Assembly: GCA_963834405.1 (NCBI GenBank)
Contig: CAWIBX010000005.1
Coordinates: forward strand, 558,001 to 622,000
Source: Bog-473 sp963834405
GTDB lineage: Bacteria; Actinomycetota; Acidimicrobiia; Acidimicrobiales; RAAP-2
DNA: 64,000 nucleotides
Reading direction: 5' to 3'
The notes under the pieces were generated by a model, which ran no database searches, was not told the origin of the DNA, and worked only from the letters and a program-made list of their open reading frames with translations. A program made the translations under genes and the position numbers. Below are positions 44,116-52,691 of this stretch, piece after piece. Positions within the stretch are counted from its first letter, which is position 1, and each line of letters opens with the position of its first letter.

Positions 44116-44400
44116 TTAGCCAGGATTGAGCGAATCGCGCTCTTGCCCCACGCACCCTTGCTCGAAGTGCGATGACGATTCCGTCGCGTCCTTTCCGCAA
44201 TATCGACAGGTCAGCGCAGCGGCCTTGATCGTTTCCGCACACCAAGGACAGGTCCGAGTGTCGCGCGTGTCCGCTGCAAGCTGCGCGTGTCTGCTCCCCA
44301 GAGCCCGTTCGACCATGACTCGTCGTTTGGCTTCAGCGTCAATGGTTGGCGGCATGACCGCGATGATGATGACACCGATCAGCCCTAAAAAGAGTCCCAA
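44116..44400 (-). CDS. Small zinc-ribbon membrane protein, 3' end altered
   Basis: A 94-residue frame: one membrane helix (residues 1-18, GLFLGLIGVIIIAVM), a charged helix, then a CPWCAETIKAAALTCRYCG ribbon (split as CPWCAETIKAAALTC and RYCG). The last 20 residues run out of phase through the integrase remnant, so the natural end was probably lost at the same junction (about 44,170) that truncated the integrase. Confidence 0.55.
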   Translation of the reverse strand: MGLFLGLIGVIIIAVMPPTIDAEAKRRVMVERALGSRHAQLAADTRDTRTCPWCAETIKAAALTCRYCGKDATESSSHFEQGCVGQERDSLNPG

Positions 44401-44599
44401 GAAGAATCCGGCCGCTCCGCTGCACCACGACGCTGAGCTGCGTCATCGAGGCGGCGTGGACGTGCCCAAAACCACGCCCTGCTGAGGTTGACCTGCCAGC
44501 CAGCAACGGCAACATGGACTTGAAGGCGCTAGCTCTGGGATGCTGCTTGCCAGCTCGGCAGAGCACGGCGAGGCCCTGGTCGGCTACGAGGGGAGACAT

Positions 44600-46576
44600 G
44601 TGAGTACAAGTTCTGCCGATACGGTCATCCGTGCCGAAAAGCCGTATCTGCCTGGTGCGACCGCACTCAAATCAGGCACCAAATGGCGAAGCGTCGTCAC
44701 TGATCTCGTCGTTCTGGGCGCACTCATCACCATTGCCGTTCTCGTGCGTCGACATGGCCTGCCGACGCAGGGTCTCTGGCTCGACGACACCGTGGAGGGG
44801 GCCGCCCGGAAAGCACCCCTGTCGCAGCTCATAACGGTCAGCCAAGATCATCCGGGCTTCATCGCACTATTGAAGGGCTGGAGCGTACTGACGGGCGGGA
44901 GTGACGTTAGTCTCGCCTACCCCGCGCTCATTGCCGGGGTGATCGGTCCAAGCCTCTTGTACCTGACGCTCCGAGTATTCGGCTACGCGCGCTCAATCGG
45001 CATTGTATTGAGTGCGGCGCTGGTCGCGTCACAGGCGGACATCGTCTATTCGGGTCGGCTCAAGCCCGACACCACTGATGTTCTCGTGGTACTCGTTCTC
45101 GCCTTACTCGTCTGGCGACTCGCCCGCATCAGGTGGCGCTGGCCGATGGCCATCCTCTGGGTCTTGGTAGCCGTTCTGCTCTCGTCCAACAGCATCTTCA
45201 GCCTCATCGCTGTGGTTGTCGCGGGAGTGGTGCTGCTTGTTCATCCAGCCTCAGATTTAAAGTGTCGTGCTCCCGCTATTGCAGTACAGGTCGCTGCCAA
45301 CGTCGCCCTCAGCGTTGCAATCCTCAACCACTACAACACTCAGGCAGTCGCGACGCAATGGCGTCAGATCTGGCACGGCTTTCTGACCTTTTACCCGAAT
45401 CCGCTTCGATTTGGTGCTGAAGTGCTACGCCAGCTGAGCCAGGTGGCCCAGGTCTTCCCCGGCGGTCCCGGCTGGTTCACGACGGTGTGCGCGCTCGTAG
45501 CGATCGTTGGCTTAGCCGTCACGGCATGGCGGGGGCCACTGGCCGTCGTCACCAGATACCTTCTTCTCTTGCTCGTTGTAGCTTTCGTGGGCAGCGTCAT
45601 GGGCAAGGTTCCCTTCGGGCCGACCCAGACCAACCCGCTCGCCACTGGCGAACGTGCCTCCCTGTGGCTAGCTCCTGTTATGGCCGTTGGGCTGGCGGCG
45701 GCTCTCGAGAGAGTGCGGTCCAGCATCCGTATCACCGGCTTTCCGAGAGCGTTCGACGGCATCGCCTGCTTGGCCGCTGCCGCTACCCTGGTGCTCGCAC
45801 TCGAGGCGACGCCGTTGCTCTACCCGTTCCCTGGCGCAAAACCGGCGGCAGCCTTCGCCGAATCAAACCTCGGTCGGCATGACACGTTGATCGTGGCCAA
45901 CTCTTCATACTCGTTTGCCGCAGAGTCGCACTTTGCGGTTCGCTTTGAAGCGGACGCTCACAGTTCCTGGGGTTACTACCCGATATTCATTGACCCACGA
46001 ATTCAGGTCGTGGGATATGCGTCTGTGGACACTGAACAGGTTGCCGCTGATGTCGCACAGGCTAACCGCGTGATTGTCTACATATCGCAGCGGCCCTCCA
46101 ATACCGCTGAGACAACGCTAGACAACACCCTGGTCGCTCTCGGGTTCCAGGGACATGTGACCTCTTTCTCGGACGCGAGTGTAGAGGTCTGGAAGCGCTC
46201 CTCGAGGGCTCGGTCATCAACAGCCATCGTCAAGACGGCTAATAATCCGAAATACGGCACAATCCTGGTCGATAGCACCGGTAAAACCCTCTACACATTG
46301 AGCAGTGGCGGCAAGCCGGTTCCCTGCAACCCAGCGTGCGGCTCCTGGCCAGCGCTGCTCGTGCCAGCGGGAGCCATGACTAGCGGACCCGGCGTCGGTC
46401 CCCTAGGCAAAACTGGTGGTGGCAACCAAGTTGTGTACCAAGACTATCCGCTGTTTCGATACTCGGGTGATACAGCGCCAGGCCAGGCCAATGGCAACGG
46501 CATTGCCAGTAACGGCGGGACCTGGTCCATCATTAAGCCTGGGACAAAGCCCGGGACCCCGATTACGGGTCCATGA
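44600..46576 (+). CDS. GT-C-like polytopic membrane protein fused to a secreted-repeat (PF03640-type) domain
   Basis: A 658-residue protein. Residues 35-410 hold about ten membrane helices with an early acidic loop (QGLWLDDTVEG) and DHPGFIALLKG, as in GT-C/PMT-like glycosyltransferases. Residues 420-540 form an outer domain. Residues 560-650 are a secreted-repeat domain of the Lipoprotein_15 type: GTILVDSTGKTLYTL, CNPACGSWPALL and YQDYPLFRYSGDTAPGQANG. This fusion is unusual. The GTG at 44600 has GGGGAGA six bases upstream; the extension to 44540 is unlikely. A cell-wall or surface glycan role is inferred. Confidence 0.7.
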   Translation: MSTSSADTVIRAEKPYLPGATALKSGTKWRSVVTDLVVLGALITIAVLVRRHGLPTQGLWLDDTVEGAARKAPLSQLITVSQDHPGFIALLKGWSVLTGGSDVSLAYPALIAGVIGPSLLYLTLRVFGYARSIGIVLSAALVASQADIVYSGRLKPDTTDVLVVLVLALLVWRLARIRWRWPMAILWVLVAVLLSSNSIFSLIAVVVAGVVLLVHPASDLKCRAPAIAVQVAANVALSVAILNHYNTQAVATQWRQIWHGFLTFYPNPLRFGAEVLRQLSQVAQVFPGGPGWFTTVCALVAIVGLAVTAWRGPLAVVTRYLLLLLVVAFVGSVMGKVPFGPTQTNPLATGERASLWLAPVMAVGLAAALERVRSSIRITGFPRAFDGIACLAAAATLVLALEATPLLYPFPGAKPAAAFAESNLGRHDTLIVANSSYSFAAESHFAVRFEADAHSSWGYYPIFIDPRIQVVGYASVDTEQVAADVAQANRVIVYISQRPSNTAETTLDNTLVALGFQGHVTSFSDASVEVWKRSSRARSSTAIVKTANNPKYGTILVDSTGKTLYTLSSGGKPVPCNPACGSWPALLVPAGAMTSGPGVGPLGKTGGGNQVVYQDYPLFRYSGDTAPGQANGNGIASNGGTWSIIKPGTKPGTPITGP

Positions 46577-46678
46577 GGATAACGGCCATTTTGGATTGCT
46601 TGTTGATAGTGAGGTATCCGACCTCACCGTTCTTGAGCGAAACAAGCACTGTCGCTCGATCCTCCGCGGCCTTGGCCG

Positions 46679-46861
46679 TCACGGCCCCCAGAACGCCGAA
46701 GGCTGTTCATTAGCCGTCAGCTCAAGATCGATCCCGAGCACTTCGGCCAATGCATCTGAGTTGGCAAGCAGCCACGGAGTGAAGTCGTGGGCTTCGTGGG
46801 GCCAGATTTCATGGGGATCGAGAGCCTGGAGCTTGTCGAGAGGCTGAACCGGGTGGGTCAT
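46679..46861 (-). pseudogene. N-terminal fragment of a restriction-like (DUF4268-type) protein
   Basis: From ATG 46861 the 60 residues read LDKLQALDPHEIWPHEAHDF and TPWLLANSDALAEVLGIDLE, the well-known opening of a family of predicted nucleases with N-terminal DUF4268-associated helices found in defence islands. The frame closes after ELTANEQ with an unrelated FWGP tail, so the catalytic part has been lost. A further frame upstream (to 46921) adds non-coding residues. Confidence 0.65.
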
Positions 46862-47257
46862 GTTTGAGGTACCGGGGTCCGCAACAGGGTTTACGGTCAC
46901 GTTCACGCCCGCTGAAGGCAACGCCAGCCAGGCTGCAACGACGTGGACGCTGGGAGGATGACATTCTGGGTGGGGGCTTCGGACCCGTGGGCATGGTCAC
47001 GGGGAGGTAGCCACCGCGCTCAGCGTCGTTGATGGCGCTCACCGAAATCCGTCAGAGTCGCTCACCGAAATCCGCCAGTTGAGCACTCGGCGTATTGGTC
47101 GTCTGCGGTGACGCTACGTGGTTGCACCTCCTTGTGTCACGTGATGACTCGTGATGCCGTTTCGCCAGGTCGGCTCCCCGGACCTGGTTGCCAAGTGATC
47201 GCTTTGGGGGCCTCCAGAGCGATCTGAGCGGGCCTGTTCAGTTTCCGTCACCGTCAT

Positions 47258-47708
47258 TTAGGGGTCCTCGGGCTTTCGGCGAGGCCGCAAGCGTTCTGAT
47301 CGGGCCCGATGCGCCCGCATGCGGTAGGAGTCGCCGTCGATGTTGAACACCACGCTGCGGTGCAGCAGTCGATCCAACATGGCGGCGGCCACCATGGGGT
47401 CGTCGAAGATCTTTCCCCAAGAGCCCACCCCCAGGTTGGTGGTCATGACGATGGAGCCCTTCAGGTAGCGCTGGGTGATCACCTGGAACAAGGCCGCCGC
47501 GGCCTCAGAGGCCAGGGGCAGGTAACCCACCTCGTCGATGATCAACAAGCGCGGCCCGGCGAAGAAGCGCATGGTGGTGGCCCACCGTCCTTCGAGGGCA
47601 GCTCGGTGGCAGCGGGCCACCAGGTCGGCCGCCGTCGTGTAGTACGTGCGATAGCCCGCGTCGATCGACGCTCTCCCAAGGGCGACGGCCAGCATCGTCT
47701 TTCCGACA
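47258..47708 (-). pseudogene. istB: istB, 3' part (ATPase helper of IS21)
   Basis: Carries the second half of the IstB AAA+ ATPase: the GVGKTMLAVALG end of Walker A, RLLIIDEVGYLPL (Walker B), TTNLGVGSWGKIF (sensor) and the C-terminal arginine-rich end. The first half is at 50,523-50,857. Joining the halves at the shared CGG trinucleotide restores GPVGVGKT exactly. Confidence 0.93.
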
Positions 47709-47761
47709 CCGGGCGGGACAGCGACAGACTGCAACATCTTCGGCGGTTGCTGCCGTGCGAG

Positions 47762-48034
47762 GTGCGAGTCACCTCGACGGTGCATCCTCTTTTCGGGCGG
47801 CTCCTGCCGGCGACGGGCTTCAAGCGAATCGATGGATCCCTCTACTTGGTCGTGGGGCTTCCCGACGGGTCGCCGGGGACCATCGCCGTCTCGGCGACGG
47901 ACATCTTGGAGGACGAGCCGGTGGTCGAGCCCGCCGCGGCGCTGTCGGTGGAGGGGATCCGCGAGCTGCGTGCGCTGGTCGGCTCGATGAAGCCGAGGCG
48001 GCGGTCCCCATCGAGCGCCAAGAAGCGCAAATAG
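47762..48034 (+). CDS. DUF5372-like small protein of the serine-recombinase element
   Basis: About 90 residues: VTSTVHPLFGRLLPATGFKR, then a beta-rich core (GSLYLVVGLPDGSPGTIAVS), an acidic loop and a strongly basic tail (RRRSPSSAKKRK). HP-x-G-R near the start is the hallmark of small proteins encoded just upstream of large serine recombinases in similar modules. GTG 47762 is the likely start; the longer frame to 47309 runs antisense to istB. It may bind DNA or the recombinase. Confidence 0.65.
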   Translation: MRVTSTVHPLFGRLLPATGFKRIDGSLYLVVGLPDGSPGTIAVSATDILEDEPVVEPAAALSVEGIRELRALVGSMKPRRRSPSSAKKRK

Positions 48035-48081
48035 GCTCGACCGACCCTGCACGCGCCAACGAACAAGGGAGGTGAGCCTCT

Positions 48082-48279
48082 TTGCGAAGGCTCAGATTAG
48101 CCGCGCCCGCCCAGCTGGCTCTGGATATTCCGGGGCTTTGCGTCTCGCCAGTCGAACGGTGGTGGTCTCTGCCCGAAGAGGCCCAGGAGGCCGTCGTCTG
48201 TGTCCTGGCCCGGATGATCGCCGCCGGTGTCGTCGACGAGGCCGACGAGGAGGTGGATCCAGATGACGCTCACGTCTGA
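48082..48279 (+). CDS. 65-residue acidic protein of the serine-recombinase element
   Basis: A 65-residue protein starting at TTG 48082 with GGGAGGTGA upstream: CVSPVERWWSLPEEAQEAVV, CVLARMIAAGVVDE and a strongly acidic end (EADEEVDPDD). The LP-EA-x-x-V-x-x-LARMIA pattern recurs beside other large serine recombinases from memory. Its stop overlaps the recombinase start by 17 bp, which shows tight coupling. Perhaps a cofactor or directionality protein. Confidence 0.65.
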   Translation: MRRLRLAAPAQLALDIPGLCVSPVERWWSLPEEAQEAVVCVLARMIAAGVVDEADEEVDPDDAHV

Positions 48280-50494
48280 GCTCGCCTCCAAGGTCACGGC
48301 GTCGCACCTCGGTCGTGATGCATACGTATATGTGCGCCAGTCGACGTTCACGCAGATGCGTGAGCACACCGAGAGCTTGGAGCGCCAGTACGAGCTGGCC
48401 TCCCGGGCGCAGACTCTGGGCTGGCCGCCTCAGCAGGTGGTCGTGGTCGACAGCGACCTCGGCCGCTCCGGCGCCGACGCGACAGCCAGGGAGGGCTTCA
48501 AGAATCTGGTGGCCGACGTCGGCCTGGGCAAGGTCGGGATCATCTTGGGCATCGAGGTCTCCCGCCTCGCCCGCAACAATGCGGATTGGTATCAGCTGCT
48601 CGACCTTTGCGCGTTGACCAACACGCTGATCGCCGACGGCGACGGCCTGTATCACCCTGGCGACTTCAACGACCGTCTGGTCCTCGGCCTCAAAGGCACC
48701 ATGTCGGAGGCTGAGCTGCACCTGATCCGCCACCGGCTCACGGCCGGGCTGCTCCATAAGGCGGCCAAGGGCGAGCTGCGCCAGGGCCTGCCGGTCGGAT
48801 TCGTCTATGACGAGGCTGACCGGGTGGCGCTCGACCCCGACGAGGCGGTCATTGAGTCGATCGCCGTGGTCTTCCGGCGCTTCGAGGAGCTCGGGTCCGC
48901 CCGGCAGGTGATGCTGTCGCTGCTTGAGGACAACCTGCTCATCCCGCGCCGGCCCACCGGGTCGCGCCGGATCCGGTGGGCGCCGGCGAGCTACCCGGCG
49001 ATCCACGACTTCCTGACCAACCCCGCCTACGCGGGCGCGTTCGTCTTCGGCCGCCGCCGAGACGAGAAGCGCCTTGACGTCGACGGTCGGCTCGTGAAGC
49101 GCACGCGTGAGCTCCCCCGCGACGAGTGGGCGGTGCTGATCCCCGACCATCATCCGGGGTTCGTCACCTGGGAGCGCTATGAGCGCACCCAGGACGAGCT
49201 TCGGGCGAACTGGCGGGCGCCGCGCGGCCACGGCGGCGGGGCGGTGCGGGAAGGGACCGCCCTTCTGCAGGGCCGGGTGCGCTGCGGCCGCTGCGGGCGG
49301 ATGATGCAGGTGGGATATTCGGGCACGACGGGCGACACACCGCGCTATCTCTGTGGCCGGAACAAGTTGCTCTATGGCGGGGAACGAGGCTGCCAGAGCC
49401 TCGGCGGCCGCAGGCTCGAGAACCGCGTCCTCGAAGAAGTCTTTGCCATGCTCGAGCCGGCCAGCCTGGCGGCAACCGCAAAAGCGCTCGCCGAGGCCGA
49501 CGCCAACCACCGCCGGCATGTCGCGGTCTTCGAACTGGCCGTCGAACGCGCCCGCTTCGAGGCCGAGCGGGCGCGCCGCCAGTTCGACGCCGTCGAGCCT
49601 GAGAACCGCCTCGTCGCGAGGACCCTCGAACGGTCGCTCGAGGAGGCCCTGACAGCGCAGCGACTGGCCGAGGCGAATCTCGCCGCTCAACGGCTCCGTC
49701 AGCCGACCAGACTCACCGAGGAGGAGACGGCGTGGCTCGAGCGGGCAGGGGCTGACGTGCGCGCCGTGTTCCACGCGCCCACCACCACGTGGCGGGAGCG
49801 CAAGCAGCTGCTGCGGGCAGTCATCACCGAGGTCGTCGTGACCGTGCACGCCGAGGAGCGCCGTGCCGACGTGAGTGTCGTGTGGGAGGGAGGTGCGACC
49901 GCCGCATTCGACATCGACCTCAACAAGACCGGCAAACACTTCCGGACGACGGATGAAAGCACCGTCGATCTGGTTCGCCGTCTGTCTGAGCGCTATGACG
50001 ACAAGACAATCGCCGCGGTCTTGTCGAGGCAGGGCCGGCGCACCGGCACCGGCCTTCCGTTCACCCAGACGCGGGTGAAGACCCTCCGGAACTCACGGGG
50101 CATCGCCGCGTTTCAGCCGTCGACGGTCACACCCGCCGTCGATGATGTGCCGGTGGTCTCCATCACGAAGGCCGAGCAGATCCTCGGCGTCTCGAGGGTG
50201 ACGCTGTATCGCTGGATGCATGATGGTTTCATCAACGGCGAGCAGCTCACGCCTGGTGGCCCCTGGCATATCCGCATCACCGATGAGGTTCGTCGCCGCA
50301 TCGTCCCGGAGGTTCCCGACGGCTGGGTGGGGCTCGATCAGGCATCGAAGGTCCTCGGCGTCGCTCGTCAAACGGTGTTGCACAAGGTCCAACGCGGTGA
50401 GCTCCAGGCCGTCCACGTCAACCAGGGACGCAGGAAAGGCCTGCGTATCAACGTGAACGCGGCAAGCCCTGGACTCTTCGACACACCCAGATGA
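48263..50494 (+). CDS. Large serine recombinase with two C-terminal helix-turn-helix units
   Basis: A 743-residue protein. Catalytic domain residues 15-165: YVYVRQS (Ser 27), RSGADATAREGF, GIEVSRLARN and LRQGLPVGFVYDE at the domain join. Recombinase domain residues 170-320 (FLTNPAYAGAFVFGRRR). Zinc ribbon near 338-375 (RCGRCGRMM, RYLCGRNK, GCQSLGG). Coiled coil about 390-500. Then a rare extension: HTH 1 at about 631 (ILGVSRVTLYRWMHDG) and HTH 2 at about 688 (VLGVARQTVLHKVQRG), both AlpA/MerR-like. ATG 48263 follows GAGGAGG. It would cut and rejoin DNA at the element ends. Confidence 0.9.
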   Translation: MTLTSELASKVTASHLGRDAYVYVRQSTFTQMREHTESLERQYELASRAQTLGWPPQQVVVVDSDLGRSGADATAREGFKNLVADVGLGKVGIILGIEVSRLARNNADWYQLLDLCALTNTLIADGDGLYHPGDFNDRLVLGLKGTMSEAELHLIRHRLTAGLLHKAAKGELRQGLPVGFVYDEADRVALDPDEAVIESIAVVFRRFEELGSARQVMLSLLEDNLLIPRRPTGSRRIRWAPASYPAIHDFLTNPAYAGAFVFGRRRDEKRLDVDGRLVKRTRELPRDEWAVLIPDHHPGFVTWERYERTQDELRANWRAPRGHGGGAVREGTALLQGRVRCGRCGRMMQVGYSGTTGDTPRYLCGRNKLLYGGERGCQSLGGRRLENRVLEEVFAMLEPASLAATAKALAEADANHRRHVAVFELAVERARFEAERARRQFDAVEPENRLVARTLERSLEEALTAQRLAEANLAAQRLRQPTRLTEEETAWLERAGADVRAVFHAPTTTWRERKQLLRAVITEVVVTVHAEERRADVSVVWEGGATAAFDIDLNKTGKHFRTTDESTVDLVRRLSERYDDKTIAAVLSRQGRRTGTGLPFTQTRVKTLRNSRGIAAFQPSTVTPAVDDVPVVSITKAEQILGVSRVTLYRWMHDGFINGEQLTPGGPWHIRITDEVRRRIVPEVPDGWVGLDQASKVLGVARQTVLHKVQRGELQAVHVNQGRRKGLRINVNAASPGLFDTPR

Positions 50495-50522
50495 AAGGAA
50501 GGTGCAGTGTCAACCAATTCCG

Positions 50523-50857
50523 ACCGGTCCGATGAAGAGCACGTTGGTGGCGTCTTCTAAGAACCGCAAGGTGGCGAGCTCGTTGACCATCGCCTTGTCG
50601 ACGGCGGGCTGCGCGTCGAAGTCGAAGTCATCGACGCGCCAGGGCCCGGGCAAGCGGCCGAAGCGTTCGAGGCCGGCACGCCGGCGTTCCTCGGTGGCCG
50701 CCACTTCGACCTCGAGCAGGCGGCCCAAGAAGGCCGAGTGCCCGAGCTTCATCTTGTGCGCATAGTCGAGTTCTGCCGGCAGGGCCTCGGAGGCAGCGGC
50801 GAGACGCAGGTAGGAGAGCGATCCGCGCAGCTGCTGGTAGATGGAGTCCTCGCTCAT
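50523..50857 (-). pseudogene. istB: istB, 5' part
   Basis: The first 112 codons of IstB: MSEDSIYQQLRGSLSYLRLA, then EVAATEERRRAGL and VLFIGPVG, stopping inside the Walker A loop where the 2,811-bp element begins. ATG 50857 overlaps the istA stop (ATGA), the usual IS21 arrangement. Confidence 0.93.
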
Positions 50858-52236
50858 GAGCGCGCCTCGCGCGTCGCCATGTCGTCGACGATGTTCTGGT
50901 AGGCGGCGAGGGAGACGACGACCTCGTCGTCCTCGAAGCCGGCCAAGAGCTTGGCCGCCTCGGCCCGTGCGCCGTCTCCCGGTGGCCGGTTGGCCTTGCG
51001 CCGACACGGTGGATCCGTGGTGAACGCGCCGAGCACGACGTGCTCGAGAGCGGCCTTGTGGGCCGGGTCGCGCACCACGTAGCCCCCGCCGGGAGTTTCG
51101 CGGTAGTGGCTGGCCAGGAGCACCCCGGCCCCCGAGACGATCTCGATGCCGGCGGCACCGAGGCGGTGGCGCACCGTGACCTCGACCCCGATCAGGCCCG
51201 GTGGGACCGAGTACGCGTTGCCCTCGAAGGGCACGAGAGCAGAGGCCCCGACGCTGTTGTGTTCCTCGATGGTCGCCGGGTAACAGGCGGCCGGCAGGGG
51301 CCGGAGCCGTTCGAGCTCGGCCAGATCCCCGACGCTTGGTCGCTTGCGTCCCCGCTCGGCGAGGAACGTGACGGCGGCCTCTTTGCCGACGAGCTCTTCG
51401 AGCTTGGCGATGGATCTCGGCCGTCGGTCGCCGGTGCGCTCGCAGAAGCGGTCCAACTGGCGCTGGGCGTCGTCGATCCTCGTGGCCCTCATGGTGCGCC
51501 AGAAGCGCCCGGTGGCGAAGTGGATGGACTTCTCCACGCTGCCCTTGCGATTCCCGCGCCGGGGCGGACAGGCGACCACGGTCGCCCCGTAGTGCTTGGC
51601 CACAGGGACGAAGCTCGGCTGGACGGTGCCGCTCTTGGGGTCGACGACGGTCGCCATGCGATCGACCCGCCAGCGCCGCGCGTTGCCACCGAGACGTCGC
51701 AGCACGCCGTCCATCGCCTCGATCAGGTGCGGCTGGTCTTCGGACTCGGAAAAGACGCCGCGGAACTTGCCCGAACACGGCAGCGAGCCCACCAGCAAGT
51801 GGGCGTCGTCGTCGCCCCAGGGGGCCTCGGGCAGCTCGACCCAGTCCCACTGGATCTCTTCGCCCGGCGGATGCTCGATCTCGATGGTGGCCCGGCCCTT
51901 GACGCCGTCACACGCCTCGCAGTGCGGGCGCAGCCCTCGGGCGCGCACGCCCCTCGTGAAGCTCTGATAGCTGAGGGTGAACCCGAGGGCCACCACCTCG
52001 TCATAGAGCGCGCTGGCCCAGACGTGAGGATCCTCGCGCAGGCGCTCGCGCACGTAGGGCACGAACGCCTCGAAGGGGTCGGGTTCGGCGCGACGACGCA
52101 TGCCAGGGACCCGTGTCCCGTTCAGGTGGTTGCGGATCGTCTCGCGATTGCGGCCGAGGTGACGGGCGATGGCCGAGATCGACCAGCCCTGCGCACGTAA
52201 TGCCGTTGCTTCCATGTCCTCATTCCCTGTGAACAT
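50854..52236 (-). CDS. istA: IS21-family transposase IstA
   Basis: About 460 residues. N-terminal HTH (GWSISAIARHLGRNRETIRN), then the DDE core with QWDWVELPEAP (first Asp), WRVDRMATVV (second Asp region) and RRGNRKGSVEKS (Glu), and a C-terminal domain. The start is ATG 52236, with ATG 52215 an alternative; the frame to 52296 crosses the IS end repeat. Its partner IstB is disrupted, so this copy should not transpose without help. Confidence 0.93.
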   Translation of the reverse strand: MFTGNEDMEATALRAQGWSISAIARHLGRNRETIRNHLNGTRVPGMRRRAEPDPFEAFVPYVRERLREDPHVWASALYDEVVALGFTLSYQSFTRGVRARGLRPHCEACDGVKGRATIEIEHPPGEEIQWDWVELPEAPWGDDDAHLLVGSLPCSGKFRGVFSESEDQPHLIEAMDGVLRRLGGNARRWRVDRMATVVDPKSGTVQPSFVPVAKHYGATVVACPPRRGNRKGSVEKSIHFATGRFWRTMRATRIDDAQRQLDRFCERTGDRRPRSIAKLEELVGKEAAVTFLAERGRKRPSVGDLAELERLRPLPAACYPATIEEHNSVGASALVPFEGNAYSVPPGLIGVEVTVRHRLGAAGIEIVSGAGVLLASHYRETPGGGYVVRDPAHKAALEHVVLGAFTTDPPCRRKANRPPGDGARAEAAKLLAGFEDDEVVVSLAAYQNIVDDMATREARS

Positions 52237-52486
52237 GAGAGAGGTCCTCCTTCCGAGGCTCTGGTTTGGACACCAAAAGCTTCGGAAGGGGGCCACCCTC
52301 GATGGTGGATCGTCAGTTCACCGAGGACTCAGGGGTGGCGGATTTCAATGAGCAGGTCTGGCGGGTTCTACGTGAGCGTGGTCATCGTTACCTCCAAGAC
52401 GGTCGAACGCCTGGAGACCATGGTCTACTTCGGGTGAACGGGTGGCCGGGCGAGCCTGGTCAGCCAGACTCAAACCCCCCGACAGA

Positions 52487-52678
52487 ATGACCGCGCTCGT
52501 TGCGCCTGTCGTGGACAAGCTGAGAGAGCGAGCCGCAACAGCCAACGCAGCCAGGGGACCGAGGAGTGGGTCCTTGGCCGCTCAACACCGGGAAGTGACC
52601 GAACTTCACGATGCGGGTGCCCTGTCCGATGAGGAGTTCGCTCGGGCGAAGCAACGACTCATTGGGAAACCGCGTTAG
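52487..52678 (+). CDS. Short SHOCT-domain protein
   Basis: A 63-residue protein ending in the SHOCT motif (LHDAGALSDEEFARAKQRLI), a C-terminal helix pair usually attached to membrane or other domains. Only a short Ala/Arg-rich helix precedes it here, so it may be the remains of a longer protein cut by the adjacent IS21 insertion. Confidence 0.55.
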   Translation: MTALVAPVVDKLRERAATANAARGPRSGSLAAQHREVTELHDAGALSDEEFARAKQRLIGKPR

Positions 52679-52691
52679 GTATGGCACCCGC

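Larger units (their letters stand above)
41903..44170 (-). pseudogene. Large serine integrase remnant, lacking its catalytic domain and split by an IS
   Basis: On the minus strand, residues from NRHRTSSKGAWGKSAIRSIL onward (44,170 downward) are the recombinase domain, followed by NPRYTGHEVWNKQRRDE, a zinc ribbon (CKDCGRRM, HYRCRY), a coiled coil and the C-terminal VESEPDVW. An IS3-family element lies between codons DVW and the true end GLDRVGGGTVTL, which resumes at 41,959 and stops at 41,903. The N-terminal catalytic Ser domain is absent; upstream of about 44,170 the sequence belongs to another gene. So it was truncated and then hit by the IS. Confidence 0.85.
47709..50519 (+). mobile_element. 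2,811-bp three-gene serine-recombinase element inserted in istB
   Basis: The two halves of istB define both ends. The flanking trinucleotide CCG (plus strand) at 47,709-47,711 and 50,520-50,522 is the only base-level overlap, consistent with crossover at a 2-bp core and no target duplication. Inside, all on the plus strand, lie a DUF5372-like protein, a 65-residue acidic protein and a 743-residue large serine recombinase. The ends share a short inverted motif: GACAGACTGCA near the left end, GACACTGCA on the minus strand at the right. Confidence 0.88.
47030..52384 (-). mobile_element. IS21-family insertion sequence, split by another element
   Basis: The ends carry two imperfect copies of a 20-bp IS21-type repeat: GCTCACCGAAATCCGTCAG and GCTCACCGAAATCCGCCAG at 47,037 and 47,060, and GCTCATTGAAATCCGCCA (minus strand) at 52,336-52,353 plus an outer copy. 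The tips TGATGG and, inverted, TGACCA are flanked by the 4-bp duplication TCGT (47,026-47,029 and 52,385-52,388). It encodes istA and istB; istB is interrupted by 2,811 bp. Without the insert it is 2,544 bp, normal for IS21. Confidence 0.9.

Noticed and set aside
47309..47761. Extended start for the DUF5372-like gene
   Set aside because: The upstream part is antisense to the 3' half of istB and crosses the element border; only residues after 47,762 are element-specific.
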